Positions 1 through 4,745 of a DNA stretch of 7,986 nt are shown here, piece after piece. Numbering within the stretch: the stretch's first letter is position 1; each line of letters opens with the position of its first letter. Location: positions 1 to 7,986 of the forward strand of contig DKGG01000008.1 in assembly GCA_002453155.1 (NCBI GenBank), given 5' to 3'. The position numbers were made by a program, and so were the translations under genes. Under the pieces are notes generated by a model that worked only from the letters and a program-made list of their open reading frames with translations, searched no databases and was not told where the DNA came from. This stretch comes from Bdellovibrionaceae bacterium UBA6776 (lineage in GTDB: Bacteria > Bdellovibrionota > Bdellovibrionia > Bdellovibrionales > UBA1609).

Positions 1-432
1 GTGATCCACGGGGCCATCAAAAAATCCCTGAATTTGAGAAGAGTGAAGATCCACAACCACCAGGCGATCTGCACCGGAAGTTTTACAGAGTTCCGCCACG
101 CATTTTGCAGAAATGGGGGCGCGAGGAGCCACCTTTCGATCCTGCCGGGCATAGCCGTAATAAGGCATCACTAAGGTGATCTCTGCGGCCGAGGCTCTTT
201 TAAGAGCATCGAGGATCATGAAGAGCTCCATGTAGTTCTCATTGACCGGAGGAGGGGTGCTTTGAATCAAAAACACCCGGCACCCACGAACACTCTCGTG
301 GATTTCCACCTGAACTTCGCCATCTGCGAAGCGGCCGATGTCACAGTGGCCCAGCTCTAAATTGGCGGCTTCCGCCACTTTTCGAGCAAAATTAATATTC
401 GAGTTTCCTGAAAAAATGCGAAGTCCTGCCAT
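1..432 (-). CDS. prs: Ribose-phosphate pyrophosphokinase (PRPP synthetase), N-terminal part, cut by window edge
   Basis: Cytoplasmic enzyme that makes 5-phosphoribosyl-1-pyrophosphate from ribose 5-phosphate and ATP, feeding purine, pyrimidine, histidine, tryptophan and NAD synthesis. I translated 144 codons from the ATG at 432 down to base 1 with no stop. Visible hallmarks are the N-terminus MAGLRIFSGN, the FADGEVQVEI segment (residues 36-45), the ATP-binding PYYGYARQDRK (90-100) and DLHSSQIQGFF (129-139), where the family places a catalytic histidine and Mg/PRPP contacts. The family is usually about 310-320 residues, so just under half is present and the C-terminal PRPP loop lies outside. 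The start agrees with the family N-terminus, although no good Shine-Dalgarno sequence precedes it. The gene is divergent from the STAS-like gene. Identity is secure from the motifs. Confidence 0.97.
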   Translation of the reverse strand, partial: MAGLRIFSGNSNINFARKVAEAANLELGHCDIGRFADGEVQVEIHESVRGCRVFLIQSTPPPVNENYMELFMILDALKRASAAEITLVMPYYGYARQDRKVAPRAPISAKCVAELCKTSGADRLVVVDLHSSQIQGFFDGPVDH

Positions 433-440
433 AGGACTAA

Positions 441-466
441 GGTCTTAACTTAGGACCGTTTTTTTG
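441..466 (+). terminator. Hairpin plus T-run between prs and the STAS-like gene
   Basis: GGTCTT and AGGACC form a 6-bp stem, one pair being a T-G wobble, around a 5-base loop, and GTTTTTTT follows on the plus strand. It looks like a weak intrinsic terminator for antisense transcription coming out of prs. Read on the minus strand the same imperfect palindrome lies just upstream of the prs start and could equally be an operator or a leader hairpin. No plus-strand gene obviously needs a terminator here, so the role is unclear. Confidence 0.25.
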
Positions 467-483
467 TCTACCGAGGACCTCAT

Positions 484-512
484 TTGACAAGCAGAACTAA
501 GGAAAAAATACT
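484..512 (+). promoter_or_regulatory. Candidate sigma-70 promoter for the STAS-like gene
   Basis: TTGACA at 484-489 matches the -35 consensus fully. A 17-base spacer leads to AATACT at 507-512, which matches 4 of 6 positions of the -10 consensus. The predicted transcript start falls near 519, on top of the first ATG of the gene. The mRNA would therefore be leaderless for that ATG, or the true start is the ATG at 546. Confidence 0.45.
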
Positions 513-518
513 TTTCAT

Positions 519-872
519 ATGGCAAACCAAAAACGGAATGACAAAATGAAAGCCCGATTGGATCTCCCCGAAAGAGTGGACAGCTTCAATTTCGAGGGAT
601 TTGTGGCTGAAATCGAAACCCGATTGGCCTCGGCGAAAGAGCCTGTGACTTTGAATATGAACGACACGCGCTTTATCAGTTTGCCGTTTATCAAAAAATT
701 GGCCCAGATGGCTCACAATGAGCGCTCAGCGGGCCGGGTCCTTCGGCTTCTGAATCCTTCTGAGAAGGTCAAAAAGCAAATTGGGATTTTTGCAGATCTC
801 AATCTTTTTGAGATTGAAAGACGGCCTTCAATGCGTGGATGGCCTGAGCTCGGTGGGAGTGCTGATTTTTAA
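519..872 (+). CDS. Small STAS-domain (anti-sigma-antagonist-like) protein
   Basis: A 117-residue cytoplasmic protein with no signal peptide or membrane segment. Residues 42-100 resemble a STAS fold: a beta strand (PVTLNMNDTRFIS), a helix (FIKKLAQMAHNERSAG), then VLRLLNPSEKVKKQIGIFADLNLFEI, which matches the usual strand and C-terminal helix ending in a 'GL..LF' pattern. Such proteins act as anti-sigma-factor antagonists or partner-switching modules. The usual D-S-S-G phosphoacceptor stretch reads S-L-P-F here, so phosphorylation control is probably lost. Two starts are possible: ATG 519 (weak AAGGA, 14 bases away) and ATG 546 (CGGAA about 8 bases away, giving 108 residues and a short mRNA leader from the predicted promoter). 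The last 24 codons overlap rdgB on the other strand and lie beyond the domain core. The STAS call rests on pattern only; partner and target are unknown. Confidence 0.72.
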   Translation: MANQKRNDKMKARLDLPERVDSFNFEGFVAEIETRLASAKEPVTLNMNDTRFISLPFIKKLAQMAHNERSAGRVLRLLNPSEKVKKQIGIFADLNLFEIERRPSMRGWPELGGSADF

Positions 873-1392
873 AGGCGGCTCCCAAATCACTGAGAGTTTT
901 CGTCTCTCCTTTTGGGATAAAAACTGGATCGTATCCAAAACCGGATTTTCCAGAAACTTTTTGAGAAATTTCCCCTTCAAATTCCGTTTCAATGACGTGC
1001 TCTTCTCCGGAAGGGGAATAGGCCACAAAGGCACACACAAATTTGGCTTTGCGATTTCCGCCGGAGCGAATTTGCATCATCTTTAAGAGCTTGGAAATGT
1101 TTTCTCCGTCAGAGGCTTTTTCTCCGGCATATCTGGCCGAGTGAATTCCGGGCAAACCTCCAAGACTTTCCACCACCAGTCCGCTGTCGTCGGCAACCAC
1201 CCAACCTCCAGTGACCGCATGAAGAGATTTGGCTTTGATTCGTGCGTTTTCAACAAAAGTGGTTCCGGTTTCTTTGGGGGCCGTATAGGCCGAGAGTTCC
1301 GAAGGGGAATGAAGTTCTGCCACATTCATCAAAATGTTTTTGAACTCACTGAGCTTTCCTTTATTTGTGGTCGCAACCCAAAGAGAAATCAC
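799..1392 (-). CDS. rdgB: XTP/dITP pyrophosphatase (non-canonical purine NTPase, Ham1 family)
   Basis: House-cleaning enzyme that hydrolyses XTP, ITP and dITP to the monophosphate and pyrophosphate, keeping deaminated purines out of DNA and RNA. The 197 residues match the family length. Visible motifs are ATTNKGKLSEF (7-17) for nucleotide binding, ADDSGL (67-72) with the catalytic acidic pair, LPGIHSARYAG (80-90), SGKSGFGYDPVF (147-158) and SHRAQA (179-184). The start is a GTG whose bases overlap the rph TGA stop (GTGA, 1389-1392), preceded by an AAAGG Shine-Dalgarno inside the end of rph, so translation is probably coupled. Its 3' end runs 74 bp into the convergent STAS-like gene, and that overlap includes the conserved SHR motif. 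It is the last gene of the amidase-rph-rdgB unit; I see no clear terminator after it. Confidence 0.96.
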   Translation of the reverse strand: MISLWVATTNKGKLSEFKNILMNVAELHSPSELSAYTAPKETGTTFVENARIKAKSLHAVTGGWVVADDSGLVVESLGGLPGIHSARYAGEKASDGENISKLLKMMQIRSGGNRKAKFVCAFVAYSPSGEEHVIETEFEGEISQKVSGKSGFGYDPVFIPKGETKTLSDLGAAFKNQHSHRAQAIHALKAVFQSQKD

Positions 1393-2123
1393 GACTGACC
1401 TTTCAAGGGAAAGAAAGAGCCAATCACTTCCGCTTGCTTAGAGAAAAGCTCTTGAATTCCAGAGAGTGCCAAGTCAGTCATCTCTGTCATTTGATCTCGA
1501 GTAAAAGATCTTCCTTCTGCCGTTCCTTGGATTTCCACAAAGTTTCCATCGCTGGTTCCAACAAAATTCATGTCGGTGTCGCAGCTGGAATCTTCGTCGT
1601 AGTTCAAATCCAGCAATGCGCCTTCGTTTCCAAGTCCTACGCTGATGGCAGCAACATATTGTTTTAAAGGGAGAGTTTGGAGTTGTCCTTGAGATTTCAA
1701 AAACTGAAGTGCAAAGGCCAAGGCCACAAAACCACCAGTGATCGATGCGGTTCGGGTTCCACCGTCGGCTTGGATCACATCACAATCCACAGCGATTTGT
1801 TTTTCGCCCAAAGCTTTTAAGTCCACGGCTGCGCGAAGGCTTCGGCCAATCAACCGTGAAATTTCTTGAGAGCGCCCACTGTTCAAAGCTTTGTCTCTAC
1901 GAATGCGGGTGTGAGTGGAGCGGGGGAGCATGTTGTACTCGGCCGTGACCCATCCCGTACCCGTTCCGGCCAACCACTTGGGAACCATCGGCTCCAAGGA
2001 AGCCGTGCAAATCACCTTGGTGTGACCCATGGAAATCAAGGCGGAGCCTTCCGCATAGCGAAGGTATTCAGGTTCAATCGTTACGGGGCGAATTTGATTG
2101 GGGACTCTTTGATCTGGTCGCAT
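1389..2123 (-). CDS. rph: Ribonuclease PH
   Basis: Phosphate-dependent 3'-5' exoribonuclease that trims tRNA 3' ends; the family forms a ring-shaped hexamer. The 244 residues are full length. Typical signatures are MRPDQRVPNQIRPV at the N-terminus, GTGTGWVTAEYNMLPRSTHTR (53-73), GRSQEISRLIGRSLRAAVD (83-101), DCDVIQADGGTRTASITGG (113-131) and DMNFVG with EIQGTAEGRSF (184-207), which cover the phosphate- and RNA-binding sites. ATG 2123 is preceded by TAAGG with 7 bases of spacing. Only 18 bases separate it from the upstream amidase stop, and its own stop overlaps the rdgB start. The rph-rdgB pair is a known neighbourhood in many bacteria. No key residue looks missing, so the enzyme should be active, unlike the frameshifted rph of some laboratory E. 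coli strains. Confidence 0.97.
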   Translation of the reverse strand: MRPDQRVPNQIRPVTIEPEYLRYAEGSALISMGHTKVICTASLEPMVPKWLAGTGTGWVTAEYNMLPRSTHTRIRRDKALNSGRSQEISRLIGRSLRAAVDLKALGEKQIAVDCDVIQADGGTRTASITGGFVALAFALQFLKSQGQLQTLPLKQYVAAISVGLGNEGALLDLNYDEDSSCDTDMNFVGTSDGNFVEIQGTAEGRSFTRDQMTEMTDLALSGIQELFSKQAEVIGSFFPLKGQS

Positions 2124-2141
2124 AAAGTGACCTTAAAGAGG

Positions 2142-2924
2142 TTAAGGAGTCTTTGCAACCGTATCCTCTGTGGCTTCCGATTTATATTTCAAAAGCCCTT
2201 GGTAGAGAGACTCAACCACTTGATCCAAGTAAGCATCGTCATTTAAAGCGCGATAATCTCGTCGGTTGGTGAGGAAACCCAACTCCACCAAAGTGGCGGG
2301 GATTTGAGTCTGACTCACCACTCGAAAGGGTGCTTGCTTTAGACTGTGGGTTTTGGATTTTTTGGTTCCGCCCCAAGTCTCACGGAGTGCTTTTGCCAAT
2401 AAAAAACTTTTTTTCACGCGGGCCTGCTGAACCAGATCTAAAAAAATCGTCTTCAATGTGGATCCCCAATGAGGGGACACAAGAGGGTGGTTGGTCATTG
2501 AGGCATGGACTCCGCCCAACTGGGATTCTTGGTGGGCCAAATAGGCCGCAGCTTCGTTGGGCTCCAGCTGGTTTTGAAAGTAAAACTCTGCGCCCTTGGC
2601 TCTTTGATCCTTGTTGGAATTGACGTGAATGCTGAGGAACACGTCGCCTTTATGGCGTTCAGCAAATTCCACGCGATCGTCTAAGCCCAAGGTGACATCC
2701 CGGGTCCGAGTGATTTGGCTATTCATTTCCTCTGACCTTTGAATTCTTTGGTGAAGTTTTTTAGCAACCTTCAATGTGATCTCGGATTCTTTGACCCCAC
2801 GATGATTTGCCCCCACGTCGGCACCGCCGTGGCCAGGATCGATAATCACCGTGAAGCCCCAGGAGTTAGAGGAGAAAGTGGAAGAGAGAAAGAGGGCCGC
2901 GATAAGAATCAGATAAAATCTCAT
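2142..2924 (-). CDS. Exported N-acetylmuramoyl-L-alanine amidase (Amidase_3 family)
   Basis: Zinc enzyme predicted to cut the bond between N-acetylmuramic acid and the stem peptide of peptidoglycan, in the periplasm. From ATG 2924 the product is 260 residues: a signal peptide (about 1-22, MRFYLILIAALFLSS core), then a single Amidase_3 domain. Zinc ligands appear as H32 in DPGHGG, E46 in GVKESE and H100 in SIHVNS, and the catalytic glutamate as E214 in VELGFLTN. There is no AMIN or SPOR targeting domain. The reading frame stays open upstream to a TTG at 3011, but that TTG lies in the T-run of a terminator-like hairpin and would bury the signal peptide 29 residues inside, so I chose ATG 2924. 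Its Shine-Dalgarno is poor, leaving the start uncertain. It is first of three genes, 18 bases before rph, and the only promoter I find for the unit is the sigma-54 site at 3077-3093. Confidence 0.93.
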   Translation of the reverse strand: MRFYLILIAALFLSSTFSSNSWGFTVIIDPGHGGADVGANHRGVKESEITLKVAKKLHQRIQRSEEMNSQITRTRDVTLGLDDRVEFAERHKGDVFLSIHVNSNKDQRAKGAEFYFQNQLEPNEAAAYLAHQESQLGGVHASMTNHPLVSPHWGSTLKTIFLDLVQQARVKKSFLLAKALRETWGGTKKSKTHSLKQAPFRVVSQTQIPATLVELGFLTNRRDYRALNDDAYLDQVVESLYQGLLKYKSEATEDTVAKTP

Positions 2925-3009
2925 CTTTTTATAATACGAGTTCCATGTCCGAAGGGGGACGCTCACACCAAAAAACTGTTCTGAGGGCTCGTCTTGAAGA
3001 TTTTTGGGC

Positions 3010-3052
3010 AAAAAAAAGCGACCTGGAAACTTAAAGGAGGGAACCAGGCCGC
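3010..3052 (-). terminator. Strong intrinsic terminator or attenuator upstream of the amidase operon
   Basis: On the minus strand GCGGCCTGG (3052-3044) pairs with CCAGGTCGC (3026-3018): 9 pairs, one G-U. Eight T follow at 3017-3010. The 17-base loop (3043-3027) is pyrimidine-rich and contains CCTCCTT. It lies only about 15 bases after the predicted sigma-54 transcript start and before the amidase start, and no minus-strand gene precedes it. It therefore ends a very short RNA or attenuates the operon. The structure is clear from sequence; its role is inferred. Confidence 0.8.
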
Positions 3053-3066
3053 CAAGGGGGGGATAG
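3010..3066 (-). ncRNA. Candidate small RNA of about 57 nt with an anti-Shine-Dalgarno-like loop
   Basis: A transcript starting 12 bases after the -12 element of the sigma-54 promoter (about 3066) and ending in the T-run at 3010 would be about 57 nt long. It would have a run of seven C near its 5' end, one 9-bp hairpin, and a loop with CCUCCUU, identical to the ribosome's anti-Shine-Dalgarno sequence at the 16S rRNA 3' end. C-rich loops in some known small RNAs pair with ribosome binding sites. The alternative is that this is only a leader, with the hairpin acting as an attenuator for the amidase operon. There is no homology evidence. Confidence 0.35.
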
Positions 3067-3076
3067 AGATCAGTAG

Positions 3077-3093
3077 AGCAATCGGAGTGCCAA
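3077..3093 (-). promoter_or_regulatory. Sigma-54 (RpoN) promoter, -24/-12 type
   Basis: The minus strand reads TTGGCAC-TCCGA-TTGCT, matching the TGGCAC-N5-TTGC(A/T) consensus with exact spacing between the GG at -24 and the GC at -12. The predicted start is near 3066. Sigma-54 promoters need an enhancer-binding ATPase, usually bound 80-150 bases upstream; overlapping TTGG/CCAA palindromes at 3147-3161 lie in that range. Downstream lie the terminator hairpin and then amidase-rph-rdgB. I found no equally good match elsewhere in the window. Confidence 0.75.
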
Positions 3094-3187
3094 CTTTTTA
3101 GACGTTAAATGGAAAATAAGGGCAGATCAGAACGATTGAGAGCGGGTTGGTTCCAAGTTGGACAGTCTTTGGGCGCAGGAGGAAAGG

Positions 3188-3223
3188 ATGTCAGGAAACT
3201 CCATGAATTTGCATCGTGATTAA
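3188..3223 (+). CDS. Possible 11-codon mini-ORF with a perfect Shine-Dalgarno
   Basis: AGGAGG at 3177-3182, a 5-base spacer, ATG at 3188 and TAA at 3221-3223 would encode MSGNSMNLHRD. This is the best ribosome binding site in the window, in a stretch without a larger gene. It could be a leader peptide or small protein, but no promoter is visible just upstream and such short frames arise by chance. I recognise no product. Confidence 0.2.
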   Translation: MSGNSMNLHRD

Positions 3224-3281
3224 GCATATAGAATGACTAGGATTTTTCAAAATGTGTCCAGAGGGTTCACAGAGTCCCATT

Positions 3282-3310
3282 TTGGAACTGGAAATTGTCG
3301 TTTTTATATT
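3282..3310 (+). promoter_or_regulatory. Candidate sigma-70 promoter for the coiled-coil protein gene
   Basis: TTGGAA (3282-3287; 4 of 6 matches to the -35) and TATATT (3305-3310; 5 of 6 to the -10) are 17 bases apart, predicting a start near 3317 and a leader of about 58 bases. A second element, GCCGATGA at 3329-3336, differs by one base from the sigma-28 (FliA) -10 consensus, but its -35 half (TTAGCCTT) is poor. Either or both could serve the gene at 3375. Confidence 0.45.
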
Positions 3311-3374
3311 TAGCCTTTGGTCGAGTTTGCCGATGAGTTCTTTGAAAGAACGGAGCCATTCAAAGGGGTATTTT

Positions 3375-4043
3375 ATGAGAAGCACTTTCACCAAACTTTC
3401 GATTTTGACGATTGTAGCTGTTGCATCCATTGGGATTGGGCAAAAAGCTTTTGCTCAGGCCGAACTGGATGAATTTGAACTGGATACTGAAACTTCATTT
3501 TTTGAAGCTGAGAATACCAAAAAACAATTGGAAATTTCCCAACAGGCCCTTGAGGCGGAGCAAATGGAAGCTCGCGAGGCGGAAGAGCGCGCCAAAGAAA
3601 TTGCCTCCAAGGCCAAGGAGGTTCGCGAGCGCACTGAAAAGCAACGGGTGGAAATTGAAAAGCGAAGAGCGGCTTTGAAAAAGGAACGGCAGTCCTATCA
3701 ATCAAAAATTGATCAGAAATCCAGTGAGATCAAAGCTCTCAATAAGAAGATTGTTAAAGAGAAAAAAGATCTGGCTGGATTGGTACATGAAGTGCGTCAG
3801 CTCAAAGCCAAAAACCGAGCTTATGACAGGCAAATTGCCAAGGCCAAAGAGGCTCGAAAGAAGCTGCGTGCGTACACAGCAAAAACAAAGGCTTACGAAT
3901 CCCAACATCGTAAGAACTTGGCGAACCGAAAGAGAATTTTAAATCAAGTTGCATATAGAGAAAAATCAAGTTTGGGAAGAAGTCCCGCAAGCGTTGAAGA
4001 TCCCAACTTGAACGTGCGTTTGCGATCTAAAAATTCTAAGTGA
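3375..4043 (+). CDS. Exported coiled-coil protein of unknown function
   Basis: A 222-residue protein I cannot assign to a named family. Residues 1-27 form a typical Sec signal peptide: a basic start (MRSTFTK), hydrophobic LSILTIVAVASIGIG, and a cleavage site after KAFA, giving QAELDEF. The mature N-terminus is acidic (about 29-45). Residues about 45-195 are a nearly continuous charged helix rich in E, K, A, Q and R with heptad-like spacing, becoming strongly basic in the C-terminal half. No cysteine, no transmembrane segment and no enzyme motif are visible. It is probably a periplasmic or envelope-associated structural coiled coil; a Skp-like chaperone or peptidoglycan-hydrolase activator of the EnvC type is possible but unsupported. 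I chose ATG 3375 because AAAGGGG lies 6 bases upstream and the signal peptide begins there; the frame stays open further upstream. Its stop is 3 bases from that of the convergent gene. Confidence 0.88.
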   Translation: MRSTFTKLSILTIVAVASIGIGQKAFAQAELDEFELDTETSFFEAENTKKQLEISQQALEAEQMEAREAEERAKEIASKAKEVRERTEKQRVEIEKRRAALKKERQSYQSKIDQKSSEIKALNKKIVKEKKDLAGLVHEVRQLKAKNRAYDRQIAKAKEARKKLRAYTAKTKAYESQHRKNLANRKRILNQVAYREKSSLGRSPASVEDPNLNVRLRSKNSK

Positions 4044-4046
4044 TTT

Positions 4047-4745
4047 TTAAAAGCCGTTGGAGCCGACTTCCACAAAGTGAAGTTGGTTTTCGCGAAGGGC
4101 CCAAGGAAGAATTTTTTTGTCTTTCAAGTTCAAATGATCTTTTGTGAGATGATCTCTTAAAACAATCTTTTCATTGGAAATTTCAAGGGACTTGAGAACA
4201 TCATCCCACCCCGAGTAGGGGCGCTTTCGCAACTGGGCATCATGGGTAAACCCCTCTGCGGAATACACATCGTGATAGCTGAGCCATCGATAACCACTCA
4301 TTTGGGAATTGATGTTTTCAAAAGTTTTTAAAACCTTATCTTCGATGTTTTCCAATCCCAATTGTCCCAGCAAATTGGACCACAACCAAATGTGATTTTC
4401 AGAGGGAAATTCATTGATGAATTCCGCTTTGATTTTTTGGTTTGAATTGAAAATATTTGATCGAAGAAATCTCACCTTTAAGTTTTTATGACGTCGCTTA
4501 AAAAAGAAGGCTGCCAATGGATCTTTGTCGATATGAATGATGGATTCAAAGTGTTCTAGAAAAGAAGTGGTGAGGCAGTGCCCGCCACTTCCGCCCACCA
4601 AAACCAGATGGGAAGAAGAACACTTTTGTGTCCGGTTTTTAAGTTCAGAATCTAAGTTTTGAATGAAAGGCAGCCACAGGCTGCCACGGGCTTGAAGGGC
4701 TCGCAAATGATAGGTGAGCCCTCCGGATGGACTGAAAAAAATCAC
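4047..4745 (-). CDS. Putative methyltransferase-fold protein, function unknown
   Basis: A 232-residue cytoplasmic protein. HLVLVGGSGGH (46-56) resembles the glycine-rich SAM-binding motif I of class I methyltransferases. HIDKDPLAAFFFKRR (71-85) sits where the acidic end of the second strand would bind the SAM ribose, and WLWSNLLGQLGL (120-131) resembles a motif IV region. A spermidine-synthase-like or other Rossmann protein is also possible; the substrate cannot be inferred. The GTG start overlaps the TGA stop of the upstream cystathionine beta-synthase gene (GTGA, 4742-4745), so the two are almost certainly co-translated and may share a pathway, for example homocysteine and SAM metabolism, though that is inference. 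The gene is convergent with the coiled-coil gene, 3 bases apart. Confidence 0.75.
   Translation of the reverse strand: MIFFSPSGGLTYHLRALQARGSLWLPFIQNLDSELKNRTQKCSSSHLVLVGGSGGHCLTTSFLEHFESIIHIDKDPLAAFFFKRRHKNLKVRFLRSNIFNSNQKIKAEFINEFPSENHIWLWSNLLGQLGLENIEDKVLKTFENINSQMSGYRWLSYHDVYSAEGFTHDAQLRKRPYSGWDDVLKSLEISNEKIVLRDHLTKDHLNLKDKKILPWALRENQLHFVEVGSNGF
4064..4090 (+). terminator. Weak terminator-like hairpin after the coiled-coil gene
   Basis: CGACTTC (4064-4070) pairs with GAAGTTG (4079-4085) in a 7-bp stem with one G-T pair and an 8-base loop, followed by GTTTT. It starts about 20 bases after the stop of the plus-strand gene, inside the 3' end of the convergent gene. The T-run is short, so efficiency is doubtful. 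Confidence 0.35.

Noticed and set aside
93..112. Sigma-54-like CGCCACG-CATT-TTGCAG inside prs
   Set aside because: The essential GG of the -24 element is missing and the site is internal to a conserved coding region.
752..770. CCTTCTGAGAAGG hairpin as a terminator for rdgB
   Set aside because: Tiny loop and no T-run on the minus strand; it lies in STAS codons (PSEKVKK) and is explained by coding.
2925..3011. TTG start of the amidase at 3011
   Set aside because: The TTG lies in the terminator T-run, has no ribosome site, and puts 29 extra residues ahead of a clear signal peptide.
3010..3240. 6S RNA or SRP RNA on the minus strand upstream of the terminator
   Set aside because: I could not find the long central-bubble fold of 6S RNA or the conserved SRP loop bases; only the terminator and the promoter stand out.
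3252..3374. Upstream extension of the coiled-coil gene to an ATG at 3252
   Set aside because: It would bury the signal peptide 41 residues inside and ignores the AAAGGGG ribosome site placed for ATG 3375; the extension also overlaps the likely promoter.
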